Source: Clavelina lepadiformis (taxonomy: Eukaryota > Chordata > Ascidiacea > Aplousobranchia > Clavelinidae). From it: a stretch of 64,000 bases of DNA. The DNA lies in contig NC_135243.1 of the NCBI RefSeq assembly GCF_947623445.1, positions 19,972,479 to 20,036,478 of the forward strand, read 5' to 3'. The notes under the pieces are model-generated. The model did no database searches. It was given only the letters and a program-made list of their open reading frames with translations, and was not told the origin of the DNA. Positions 44,916 through 56,659 of the stretch are shown here, in pieces; within the stretch, counting starts at the first letter, position 1; every line of letters starts with the position of its first letter. A program made the position numbers and the translations under genes.

Positions 44916-47462
44916 TATTCATCAACATTATAAATTGAAATAATTATACGTAATAAAAAAATTCACCTCTACCGTATTCAGGCTGTATATTTCGCTGTTC
45001 GTGCATGCTCTACTCGGAAATACCATAAGGTAAATTAAAAGAAATTATACGTTTCCATGAGTGGTTTGTCATCACCATATAACCGTACTGTAATTACATA
45101 CTTTTCTGCAGAAGAAATTATTCTTGGCTCATTTTAACGTTTCTGTGGTAAACAGTGTACAAAGTGTCAGGCAAGAGTATAGAGAACTAGCTAAAATCAA
45201 TAAAACGATATCTCTTCAGAAACATTTAAAGTTAAAACTCAGTAACCAGACTTCTATAACAAAGACTGATATAAAAAGCAATTATCGACACATTTTTTGC
45301 CGCGGTCGAGTAGATTTTGTGCGCACGAGCGTCATGATAAACCTAATAATAATTATATTAAACATATAAAATTTTAAAAACGGACGATATAAAAAATACT
45401 ATGTCTCTTTCGTAATTAATGAATATTTATAATTGTAATTACATTACACATTGTGTCTGTGATGAATCGTTGTGAAGATTTTGTTGCCAATGTAAAAATA
45501 AATAAAATTATTATTATTAAAACCTTTAGGATAATTAAACAATTAAGTTGCGAGTAATATCAATTCTCAGCCGCCGATGAACCGATTAAAAATAAAGTCA
45601 TTAACAACGTTTGTAATTCGTATCATAAAAGATAACGCTAAAGCGCTCTATAAAAAATAAGGCCGGTTTTGAACGTACCTGCGTTAAAACTATTTTTATA
45701 AAATTTGTAATTTTGTTATTGGAACAATTTATATTCTGTTAAAATAATATTTTGAAATAGAGTGGTCATCAACTATATTTGTGATTCGCGTTTTTACGCC
45801 AACTTTAAAAAGAGCCATGAATTAGTCAACTTTGATCTAATATACCGTCAGTTACTTAGTCTAATCGGAAAATATGAGATTATAAGTTAACATATTACAT
45901 TCCTTAATCAGGACACACCAAAGGAAATAGTTCAGAAATTAATTCAAATACGGATTTTTTCTAATACGAAGATTTTACTGAATTATAGCTTATTACCATC
46001 ATCTCTAGAGGCGTCATTTCTGTCACAGGTGCGACAGACGTGTAAGAACTCTTAAACAAACAAAGAAAATATATATTTCATATTTCAAATTTCCCGATTC
46101 GTTATAAATAAAACAAAAAGTCAAATATAAAAGAAGCAAAAACAACATGAAAATGAATCTTTGCCCAAAATATAAAGTTCTATGCTTTATATACAAGTCG
46201 ACTTTAAACCATGTCTGGTTTTGACAATAAAGTTGTTACTCTGTCGTGATTGTAGGATAAGTTTGGTATAGAATTAAACAATCTATATTAGTTACGATAA
46301 AAGTAGGGAAAAACCAGGTTGGATATCACATTAATGTTAAATCGTGACGCCACAGAGATTATTAGGAATTTAATAAAAACAACGATAAAACACAGCAATA
46401 AAAACTATAGTTATGCGAGAGGCAAATTAACAAGTACAAAGAACAAAGCCGAAGCTACTACAGTAAGTGTACAAATAAGAGACGACGAGCAGGTAAACCA
46501 CAAATGAGAGAAGGTACCGTGATAAGTAAGACACTTTACATTAGGAGAAACTAAGCATTTTTTTCATGAGGACAAAAACAAGTCAGCATATCTTGTGGCA
46601 AACACTATAATAATGGAATGGCAGGAATATTGCAACGCGGGACGAAAAGATGGAACTTTACAAAGTGTGGTGGTGTGAGCAACCAACTCTAAGCGGAAAA
46701 GAGTGCCGAAGGCTAGAATAAAGGCGCTCAGGGTAAGAACGGCAAACCTAGAAACATTGTAAAAGCTATAGTAAAATAACCAATAAACCACAAACACAGA
46801 TCACACAGAAAAGATACTATAATATTTTTATAGTAAACTATATACACATCATATAATTAACTTCTGCGAAATAAAATTAGTAAGAAGTATAAATTAAGAA
46901 ATACGTGACACTGATCACCTTCTCCGAAGTGGCAACAGTGTGAGGTTAACAGACGATCGTTTGTGTAAATTTGTCTGTCATGGTCAATTCAAGTTTGAAG
47001 TCTCCGCCGGATGGTGAGGGTCAGTTGTAGGCCAATCGTCCAACGTTTGTTGGTCTGATTCGTTTGTTCTGAATCTGAATCGTTTTGTCAGAAATTTGCC
47101 TAATGGCGCTCTCGCGCGGCGGTGTATTTTTGTTACTAGACATGCTCAGCAAGCTGCAGCGGTTCATTCGGTTATCTGTTTATTCATCGCGTTCAAAACG
47201 TAGCATCGATTAATTATGCCTTCCTCGTGGCGCATCGGCTGTTGTGCCTAATGATGCAATACCAAATAGCTTTTTTGCAGAAAAATTTCGACAAAACGAT
47301 GTTCTATAACAACATGTCACACAATACTATATTTATGAACTGCGCGGGGAAAATATCCGTAAGTTAAAGCCATGTTGAAGAGATCGTGCGTATTCGTTGC
47401 ACTTTCTGGTCAGTTTTCTGCTTGTCCGGGATTTACATGTAACGGGATTTACACGAGATTTG
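44916..47462. other. Intergenic, nothing recognised
   Basis: AT-rich; frames of 62-81 residues (45124-45369, 46319-46507 +; 46797-46564 -) have no recognisable motif. Confidence 0.4.
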
Positions 47463-47720
47463 TAATCAAATATGTAGGCCTATTTTCTAAAATACAATAA
47501 TCGCGTTTGGAAAAGATTCTGTTGAATGAGGTGGAAATTGTCCATATTTCTTGGACGTGGCAAAAGATAGAATACATCAAGAAGGCGTAAAATAATTGCG
47601 GCATTTACGGTAAATACTATACAACGTAACAACTAATTGTAATAATTAATTAATTAATAATCTATTACTGATCAAAAATTCTTACATTGAAGAAAATCTG
47701 AATCAGACCAAGACCTTTTA
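47463..47720 (+). repeat. Dispersed repeat, copy 2
   Basis: Second copy of the 44690-44915 repeat, same orientation. Confidence 0.55.
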
Positions 47721-47835
47721 TAAACATATACGCAATAAAAATATTTTCTACATGGTACTATCGTCGTAACGTCGGTATTGTAATAAACGGCAATGTGATG
47801 TCATAACTGTGGCAGATTTGACCTATTACACTGGT

Positions 47836-49092
47836 CTGCATGAAAATTTTATTCTGTATGATGCCAAAGTTTTCCAGCTAATTTTAGTGCGCTGATTTCA
47901 AAAATGCCATCCTTTTTGGCCTGTCACATCAGGTTTTAAAGTTACGGTCGAAAAACCGTATAATTTTTCGCTTTTACGTTTTACTACCCACTTTTTTGTC
48001 AAAAGGATAGCATTTATCAAGATAAATTTTGTTATCACAATGAGCTACATATGTGCATCAAAGCTACGTGTGTGGTATCAGAAAAAACTCAAGAGCCTTC
48101 CCTTTGGCGTACCTACGGTATGGAGGAAGCAAAAAAACCATCACAATGACTGTTATTTTTGTATGGTGAACATTAAGGGGTTTAACAGAAGAAACAAATC
48201 CAATATCAAGTACTCTAATTTAAAGGCAGCAATGTGGCCTGTACCACATTGTGATGAAATTCCTGTGCTGAATCCTCTAACAGAGATGCAACGCTTCTCA
48301 GAATCTGAATCTGAAAGAAGTGCAGGTGATGAAGAGCACTATCAGGAAGGAATAAACGATGACTCTCTAAAGTTGTTTTCACGAACTCAGCTGAATGATC
48401 TCACAAGAGAGTTTTATCTTTCAAAAGAATCTGCACAACTTCTAACGTCAAGATTAAAGGAAAAGAATGTTCTAGAAAAGGTGTTGCGTTTCTGCCAGGA
48501 TCTAAGAATGTGAAGGCACATCCTCTTGTTGCTCCAGCAAAATTTTTTTTACCGCCCTTGCATATCAAGTTAGAGTGCATGAAAAGTTTTTGAAAGGTAT
48601 GCACAAAGACGAGAAGGATTTAGGTACCTGCAAGAAACGTTTTCATCTTTATCCGAAGCTAAGCTGCAAGCAGGTATTTTCACTGGACCTCAAATCAGAG
48701 AACTGTTGAAGGATGAAGATTTCGAAAAAATGTCTGTAACGGAATTGCAAGCCTGGAAGGAGTTAAAAGCTGTTATGCAGCAGTTCATTGGAAATAACAA
48801 AGCCTCCAATTACAAACAGCTTCTTACAGATATGCTCGATGCCTTTCAAAAACTTGGATGTAGGATGAGCATCAAAATGCACTTTTTACACTCCCACCTA
48901 GACTACTTCCCTGTTAACTGTGGGAAGTTTAGTGAGGAACAAAGTGAACGTTTTCACCAGGAGATAATGGTGATGGAGGAACGCTATCAGGGTAAGTGGA
49001 ATGTCAGCATGATTGCTGACTACTGCTGGTGTCTTAAAAGAGAAGACTCTACTAAATATGTGAGAAAATCAGGTAGACGGGCATTTTCAATT
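47836..49092 (+). pseudogene. Transposon-like ORF family, copy 2 (insertion in GSS arm 1)
   Basis: ORF 48040-48513 encodes LPFGVPTVWRKQKNHHNDCY and FCMVNIKGF, then an acidic linker and FSRTQLNDLTREFYLSK. After a frameshift comes FLPPLHIKLECMKSF with a stop. ORF 48706-49122 gives ELQAWKELKAVMQQFIGNNK, GCRMSIKMHFLHSHLDYFP and EQSERFHQEIMVMEERYQGK. The order matches the repetitive metazoan family, with the centre (WRLFIDSSK to CFLCxWDS) deleted. The matching arm around 62720-62790 runs straight through, so this whole block is an insertion. Its left end CACTGG resembles the TIR of the element at 49316. Confidence 0.7.
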
Positions 49093-49315
49093 ATATTAAC
49101 CTTTAAATGTAACATGGAATGACATTTTATCAAGCACAATGCACTACCAAAAAAAGTCTTCATGTACTTATTGTAGCTATAATAGCCCGACCAAACTCAA
49201 AAGATAATTAATTATTTGATTGCAAAAAAGAATTCAAACGTTTTGCAGTAATTGAAAGACGGCTAGTCTACTTTTCATAAAGCTTTTAGTAGAATGGTTC
49301 ATAAATTAAGTATAA

Positions 49316-50731
49316 CACTGGGCAACATTTTTCAACTTATTTTTTATTCCTTGCTCGTTTCAAGTTTATCTAGACTAATGTGGGCCATGCTGAATCCAAA
49401 TCTGGCCTTAGATTTTTTCTAACACATCACGTTTTTGAGATATGATATATGCACACGACAACCCTTAATTGTCATTTCAGCTAATTTTGGCTGTGCAGAA
49501 CAAAACATTAGATGTAATCAACACAGTAATTGCTAGTGAAAATAACAGCATTATCACATTGCACAATTTAACACAACCCAGGATGATTAAACCAAACCAA
49601 AATAGCATTGTATCCCCTCAAAAGTGTTTTATACACTTGCTATTTCGAGCATGTTCAGTGTCAGTTTCACGCTGGAGAAACTAGCAGTAGTCCCCCATCA
49701 TGTTAGGGTTAAATCGACCTTTATACCGCGATTCCATCAAAGAGATGTCTTGGTGAAATCTTTCACCATGCTCGTCGCTCACATCACCCAGGTTTGGTGG
49801 GAAAAAGTCCAAGTGTGAACGAAGAAAATGCAGTTTAAGTGACATTCTGCAGCCCATTTCGCGATATGATTCCAGCAAATTGTCGACTAGATTCGAGTAA
49901 TTTTCTGCCCTATAGTTCCCAAGAAAATTTTGTACAATCTGTACAAACGCATTCCAGGCTTCCAATTCAATTGAATTAAGCTTGGATGGAAATACTGGGT
50001 CACGGATCAAATCACGTATCTGGGGGCCAACAAATATTCCAGCTCTCAGTTTAGCATCACTTAGTATAGCACCAAACTTTTCTTTTATATGTAGGAATCC
50101 ATCTCCATTGACATCCATTGCCTTCACAAATTGTTTGATCAGGCCGAGTTTAATATGAAGTGGTGGCAAGTACACTTTGCTGGGATCAATTAGGGGTTGA
50201 CACTTAACATTATATCTTCCAACAATGTAGTTAGTTCTCATTGGCCATTCGGTTGTGTTATAGTGGTTTGCATCGTCTCGACTGTCCCACAAACAGAGAA
50301 AACACATAGGCTATGCTTGGTGTAACCCAACTGCAGTCCGAGTAAAAGTGACACAACTTTAAGGTCCCCACATATGTTCCCTATAGCCTCCCTATAGCCA
50401 TGGCCAAGTGCGTATAGTCATCGCCAAGAACACTCAAGAATGCATTAATTATCATGTAGAACATTACATTTACAAAATAATGTCAATATTAACCGTACAC
50501 AATATGCATTGAAGACCAACGATCCGCTGGGAAAGAAAATTGCACAATACCTTATACTGTACTACCTTATAATATAGTGCGAATCAATGCAAAATCTGAA
50601 TTTCGTGAATTTTCGTATCTTTAAATTCTGACCTGATAGACCAATTCTGATTTCAGATTTGGAATCAGCATCCCAAAGTTAGTCTAGGTAACATATTTTC
50701 ATATGAGGAATAATTTTGATGTTGCCCAGTG
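49316..50731 (-). mobile_element. TIR element with TAA target duplication, carrying family copy 3
   Basis: A 1416-bp insertion with 13-bp TIRs CACTGGGCAACAT and ATGTTGCCCAGTG, and a TAA target duplication (49313-49315 and 50732-50734). The paralogous arm at ~62495-62515 has the empty site (AATTATACTAAA in reverse complement). A 3-bp TWA duplication occurs in PIF/Harbinger-like elements, but no Harbinger transposase motif is seen, so the superfamily is left open. Confidence 0.85.
49681..50307 (-). pseudogene. Transposon-like ORF family, copy 3
   Basis: A 208-residue open frame on the - strand: CFLCLWDSRDDANHYN, SKVYLPPLHIKLGLIKQFVK, AGIFVGPQIRDLI, IELEAWNAFVQIVQNFLGNY, then SLKLHFLRSHLDFFPPN and HGERFHQDISLMESRYKGRF, ending MMGDYC. 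Upstream, ICGDLKVVSLLLGLQLGYTK continues in another frame, so a frameshift near 50312 and a missing N-terminus make it non-functional as it stands. It is the best-preserved C-terminal half of the family in the window. Confidence 0.7.
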
Positions 50732-51273
50732 TAATTGGACAAAGAAACAAACAACGTTGGAATACACATTTGGTTTGGCTTACAATTCCAATTGAAACTA
50801 TAAGTATAGTCGGATAAAGCATTACCTAAAATTTCAAAAAAGTCAAGTCAAGTTTTATTTGGTTAAAGGAAAAACTTCTCCTGCTTTTATACTACACACG
50901 AGACCGACGATTTTGCGTGTAACGAAACAAGCTTTACCCTTAGTACAACTCAAGTAGTTGTGCTACCTTTTAACACAAAATGCAATACCGTCCGACTGAG
51001 AGTGTATCGAGATCAACTACAAACTGCAGTGTATGCACTGCAAACTTTAAAAGATACTAATACCTGCTTATAAAACTATTTATTCTTTGCTTTTAAGAAT
51101 AAATTTAAAACAATCTTCATGGTCAATGCACAAAGCGCTTAACAATGGAAGGACTTTGAACGGACAAGATTAAAACTCTGGAGAAGTGTTGAAAAAACAA
51201 AAAGAATTTGAAGAAACTCTAAATGTTTTAAGAGGTGGAAAGAACTGATGGAGAACAATACCATGTATGTATG

Positions 51274-51611
51274 TGTTGCGAACTATGTTCTTCGCGTATT
51301 GTATGGTTGCTTATCGTCGTGTTTTCGTTTGAAGCGTTTTGACCAATTAGCACCTTTTGCTTGTTTGTTCTTGGCTATTTTGATGACATGGTTTGGCACC
51401 CTCGTCAAATATAAAGGTTGTGCGCTTTTTAAGGGGATTTTTGTCGGTGTCTGGCTGTGATCAATTAAATGAGGATTTTCAAAGGTCTTCGGTATATTTT
51501 ATTAGCTTGACAACGTTATACAGTATATAGTTACTCACAGTTAAGGGTGTAGCGTTTCACCGTGAACGTGGAATTAAACCTGGCTTCATGAACGAAAAAA
51601 TTCTAGTTACA
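51274..51611 (+). mobile_element. Solo LTR (TGTTGCGAAC family) in GSS arm 1
   Basis: 338 bp starting TGTTGCGAAC and ending GTTACA, with the 4-bp duplication TATG (51270-51273, 51612-51615). Same family as 21634-22012. The orthologous insertion is in arm 2 at 61606-61946. Confidence 0.85.
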
Positions 51612-51649
51612 TATGTGACGATAATTATGATAACAATAGTTAATAGATG

Positions 51650-52139
51650 TGTAACCAAGATTTTCTTTAACTAGGAAACTTCCCGCTCTTACGGCTAGTC
51701 CATTAGCCCGCCTATGCTCTTCTAACTTTAATTAGAATTACATTTCTTAACTTCTGCGTGTGCAGAATAAAAACAAAGGTATTTGCATCCCTTCAATAAA
51801 AACAACTGTCTTTCTTATATCAAACCAAAATTAGAATGACCAGTCAAACCTTGGTCACCAAACCATAGTACCATCCACCATCATTAATCAACGAGAAAAA
51901 GGATTCGCGGGTAGCGTGACATGTTTCGGGGAAGAGTTGTAGGGAACAAAGAAAAACGTGTACGTGTATCTACATCTACAATTTGCTAAAAAACGATAAA
52001 AAGGGTCACAAGTACCACAAGGGTAAAATATTACTACACGATAACAAACTACACCGCAAACTAGTGCCTTAAAAATTGGATTTTATAACATTAAAATGCA
52101 ATGCTTCTAAAATCGGGGCGTAAAAGTATTTCCGTGACA
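51650..52139 (-). mobile_element. Solo LTR (TGTAACC...GTGACA family) in GSS arm 1
   Basis: 490 bp, ends TGTAACCAAG and CCGTGACA, 4-bp duplication GATG (51646-51649, 52140-52143). The ends match the LTRs of the Gag-only elements, so this is an older relative; orientation is given as for element 1. Shared with arm 2 at 61078-61567. Confidence 0.88.
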
Positions 52140-52251
52140 GATGTAATAAGTTTTTTTTAAGGTTTGCAAGGTATCTGTAAGAGGCGATGCTATAGATTTT
52201 GTGACATGCAAATCGCTAGTTTGTGTTACTACACAGTTGTAAAAGCTGATT

Positions 52252-55200
52252 TCAGACAAGAAATGGTGAATCCATTACGGCTAGGCCGCTACCAATACCT
52301 CCATCATTATGTTCGTGGGACTTTGAACGCATAAGATGATCAGCAGAATAATTTTCAATAACATCATTTCCTCGACTGCAAAACAAAAACTTGAGTTAGA
52401 CAAATTTTGTTCACAAAGAACAATGCTTCAAAATTTCAATTATTCCTTTCCTACAAAATGTTTTATTGGTGTCACCCGAGTTACAATAATACCTTGAGCA
52501 ATACAAAGGCATAATAACAAAACTTACGCCAGTATTACACCAAATGTTCCCAACTCGCTTATAGCTTGTACTTTTTGGTGACCACTCGCAGTAACAAATA
52601 TATTATCGAATGGTTTTGGGCAGATTTTTTCCATCAAAATATAAGCACATCGTCTTTCATCGTTGCCAATCTCACTAAGTAAAGTCACTATGTCTTCACC
52701 ATAAATGTTGTTCCCTTAAGAGAGTATTAAACAAAAGCTTTTCTATGCAGTCAGGTGGTTGATAGAGAAAATACTTTGAAACTTTTCTAATCGATTAAGA
52801 CAACTGTTTTAAAAGTTTCACCTCCTCCTTCCCGCTGTGGTTTTAGAACGTAAAGGTCAGGATTTGTGAGAGCCATTCGCACAGCATTGTCGCCATCAGA
52901 ATTCTGTTAAGTGAAACAACTACAGTATATAGTTCTGTCTACGTCATAAAGTCTGAACGTCAACATCAGCAGCAACAGGAAATACAAACAAGCAATAAAA
53001 CAAAAGTTTCGGCAAAAATGAAAAAAAGGAAATCAAAAGCAATGTATAATGAAAAAATTAAGCCTTTCTATTTAAATATAAAAAGAGAGATGCTAAGTTC
53101 GGTGATCAAAAATGAAGCATAAAATATGAATGTAGATTTTTATACAAAACAAATTTACAAAAACATTCTTTTTTACTTTACTTAAAATAGATTTTGCAGA
53201 ATGTAATTACATTATTTTAAAATTGCATCAAATAATAAAGAATATCTATGATTTTACTTGGTTTTTGTGAAAAAAACATTGAAATAAATTTACCATTTCT
53301 AACTCATAGAATTCAGCAAAAGTGTTCCTTATTTTTTGAACAACATCGACGTCATCAATAAATCTTTCAAGAGCATCGGGTTTTGCCAGCACTTCTTGCA
53401 TCTTTTTGCATCCGGCAAGTTGGTAGCCAATACTGGGACAAAGTATGGCACGACTCATTTCGACTTTGAGGCGAACATCCCAGAACTGCAATCGTGTTTA
53501 AACATATTAAGAGTTTGCTACAACTTACAGAAATATTAAGTTTTTAACAGCAATGTATAAAATAGATTTATGTTATGTGAAAGTTTCTTTATATACAATA
53601 ATGTTTCTAGACAAGTACCTTTTCATCGATGTAATCGTCTGCAGTGAAACCAAACCGAAAGTAAACAATGGCAACTTCTTCGTCGTCACTATTGTGAAAT
53701 ATCAAAAATATACAAGACATCACGCGTGTTCATTATAAATTTGTGGATATACTGTAATTCGATAAATGCACTCACACAAAAAGCTTGCCATCTGGTGACA
53801 GTGCGATGCTTGCAATAAGCTCCCAACATGTCTTTCTTCTCACTATGATGTGTTCATCGAGGTCATAAATTGCATATTCCACAGCCCGTTGATCAAAAAT
53901 ATTTGGTTTATTTTCGTTGTATAGGATTAAGATAATAGCATTTGGGTTGCCGTAATCTTTCCAAGCGGTCAAAAATCCATGGGCAATTCTACTTAAGCTT
54001 TCATTTTTAGGCAGATGAGCAGTAAGTTCTTTCATTTTTGCATATTGTAACACATCAGAATGGACAGAACTCAGTCCACTGCCAAGTTTTATACCACCTG
54101 AAGCAATGGTATTTATTTCAATTTGCTTGGGATTGAAAAATTCTTTTCCGCTCTTGTCGACAACACATTCAAACATGTAATCAGATCGCAAAATCCCGAA
54201 ATCTAACCTCTAGGCAAAAATACAATAAAGCAAATTAGTTTTTTTCAAGATTTATAATATGATATTACACTTTACAATTTTTACACGGTGGCACAGAATA
54301 TTTACCAGTAACAAGCCACACGTTACATACAGTAGATGTTTTAAGATAGTCGTTATGAAGCTGGGGAAAACGTTAAACAAAAGTCCATGGCAAAACTCAA
54401 AAACTTTCTGCCAAATTTGAAAGTCATCACAATGGGTACATACTTGTTTATCAGATGCCTTTGAAGCTTTGTAAATATCATATAGCCTCTTGGTGAAATC
54501 ATCAACTTTGATAACACTATGAAAATGAATAACAGCTTTAAATATCGTGGAGTTTGTAAGAAATGAGCAATAAACGCTAACGAAAAGTTACTTAACGTCT
54601 CACTCTCACTTCTTAAAAGCAGATGACATAAATTCATCGTCTTGGCTAACATCATGTATCAACTTATTGATGTGAGGTTGTAAAAATGTCAAGAGTTGAA
54701 ATCCATCTTTGGGGATAGGTGAAGGTAACAAAGAACATGGAACAAACATGTATGTCTACAAGCAACAGAAAACCAACAAGGTAACAGGTTAGGTATTTCT
54801 GCCCAACCCAAGACTATACCTCTTAGTTTTATTTAATGCATAATACTGTAACTGAATTGGTTGGACACCCTTAATTCAAATCTTGAATCATTAAAATATT
54901 CATAATTTAATGCGTTAGCAGTAAAGATACTTGTAATTGCATGATGAAGCAAGTATTCGTTAACCGAAAAAAGATCTTACGGTATATACGAAAACAAGAA
55001 TGCAAATTTGCGTAACAAGCAATATAAAGACCTAACTTGCAAACAAGCTTTCCGTTTTTTAATAAGCATAGGGCATTGCAAGATTTTGAAATTTTCACTA
55101 ACCCAACTTGCAAATCTTGAAAATATGCCTCACTCTTGCTGTTATAGAACTTTGTATGACGGTATTATTACAAGAATACAGTTCAAGACGTTTCAAGTCG

Positions 55201-55870
55201 GCCTACAGACGTATTCTGCTGTTTTCTGTTGGCTCGTACCAAAAATGTAAATGACACTCAACATATCACGCTGTGATGAAACTTATAATTTTTAAACTAC
55301 GAGCGATTTTGTGGATAACGATTCAAAGATCACGTGTCCTGTTATGTTTGTTTTTGAATATTGCTTTCGTGCCTTTGTGGTCAGTCCATAAAGTGGGTCA
55401 ACCACGCTCTTTATTGGATGCAGACACGCGGAGCTAAAGTATGGGTATATTACGGCAGCACGCATTATTCTTAGTAAACCTCATTCCAAAACACTAAGTT
55501 ATCAGTATTGTAAAATATGTCAATATATGTAGCCTATATGTCAACATATGCAATATAAGCCAAAATTCGCAAATGGTTTCAATGAGTTTCAACAAGTTGT
55601 TCGTTTTTCCAATAAACTTTTATTTAAGTTATTTTGAAATTTATGATGATAGGGGTGGTGGTGAATATAAACTTGAAAACGCTGTACTGTTAATATCAAC
55701 ACTCCGTATATTGGCATCATGAAACAAACTATTGTTAAAATACAAACCTTTGTTGGTGATTGGCCATCTCTTTTCCGCATAACAAGTCCTTTTGAAACGC
55801 AAAGGTCCCGTGTACAATCCACCAAACTGTTGATATTTTGTTTTTCCAGTTTGGAACACAATGAAAACAT
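52252..55870 (-). CDS. GSS: Glutathione synthetase, complete 9-exon gene
   Basis: ATP-dependent ligation of glycine to gamma-glutamylcysteine, the last step of glutathione synthesis, cytosolic. Exons (- strand): 55870-55748, 54755-54610, 54516-54444, 54209-53776, 53688-53619, 53485-53294, 52903-52822, 52714-52528, 52375-52252; all GT-AG with compatible phases. The joined frame has 476 codons without a stop, like the ~474 residues of animal enzymes. Landmarks: LRSDYMFE (substrate Arg), KQIEINTIASG (Mg-binding Glu and Asn), NIFDQRAVE, EVAIVYFR, YQLAGCKKMQE, VLKPQREGGGNN (glycine-rich ATP loop, split between exons 7 and 8), AYILMEKI, ISELGTFGV, MRSKSHEH and the C-terminal GGIGSGLAV loop. Two defective or partial copies lie to the right. 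Confidence 0.95.
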
Positions 55871-56540
55871 GTTGCTTTAAATGCAAGGACTTGCACAATA
55901 CTGTTAAGTTTCTGTCATGTATTTAACAGAAAATCTTTTATTTCTTGAAAATCTCTTATGCAATGCAAGTCGTAAGCAGTTTGTAGCCCCCACAGCCAAT
56001 AGCGCAAAATAAACGATAATACTTTTAAAGCGATAAAACTTATTTGTTGGGGCGATGCCTTCATCTAGTGTTGGTATTAGTATTAACATGTAATGCGACT
56101 AATATAGGCTCTCGTGCGTTTCTTAAGTCATGCAGTACTAGCAAATGAAACTTAACTATCACTTAAAACATCTACAAGGAATAGGAAAACTTAATTTTAC
56201 TTTTAACAATGTACATGTCCATATTTTTACTCCACATGGTGTCTCATCGAATGATCATCATTCCTGGCAAAACATCAAACTTCTACTCTGACACTTTCAT
56301 TTCTCGTAAGTGCTTTTCAAAAAGTTGCTGTACGTTTCGTTTTTCACATGTTACATTTATATTAAACTGACTGCAAATAAGCTAAGCCTATCGGACTCCT
56401 AACACTGTCGTTGCAGGAAATCGTATGGCTTCAATAAGAAGCACCCGGAAATGATGTCAAAATTTTCAGTTATACCGGAAAGATATTTTCCTGCTAGATA
56501 AGGCGCAACAGTTAAAATGTGTCTTATTCTAAACACGACC
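55560..56540 (+). repeat. Second inverted duplication, left copy (GSS exon 1 region)
   Basis: Reverse-complement match to 63110-64000. Contains GSS exon 1 and its upstream flank. A ~100-bp part starting at 56429 is repeated from 56568 (word AATGATGTCAAAATTTTCAG). The axis differs from that of the other pair, so a third GSS copy is implied. Confidence 0.85.
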
Positions 56541-56659
56541 ATCTATACACATTCAATAAGAATATCGCTTCAATAAGAAACGCCCGGAAATGATGTCAAA
56601 ATTTTCAGTTATACTGGAAAATTATTTTCCTGCTACATAGGCGCAATAGTTAAAATAGT

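Larger units (their letters stand above)
47770..54860 (+). repeat. Inverted duplication, arm 1 (GSS)
   Basis: Reverse-complement match to 58105-62790, interrupted by private insertions at 47836-49092 and 49316-50731. Carries GSS exons 2-9 and both solo LTRs. The inner breakpoint is in GSS intron 1, near 54860. Confidence 0.85.

Noticed and set aside
54353..54655. 100-residue - strand frame over GSS exons 2-3 (mirror at 58308-58652)
   Set aside because: Different frame from the GSS exons and runs through introns; the GSS frame fits known family residues and splice sites.
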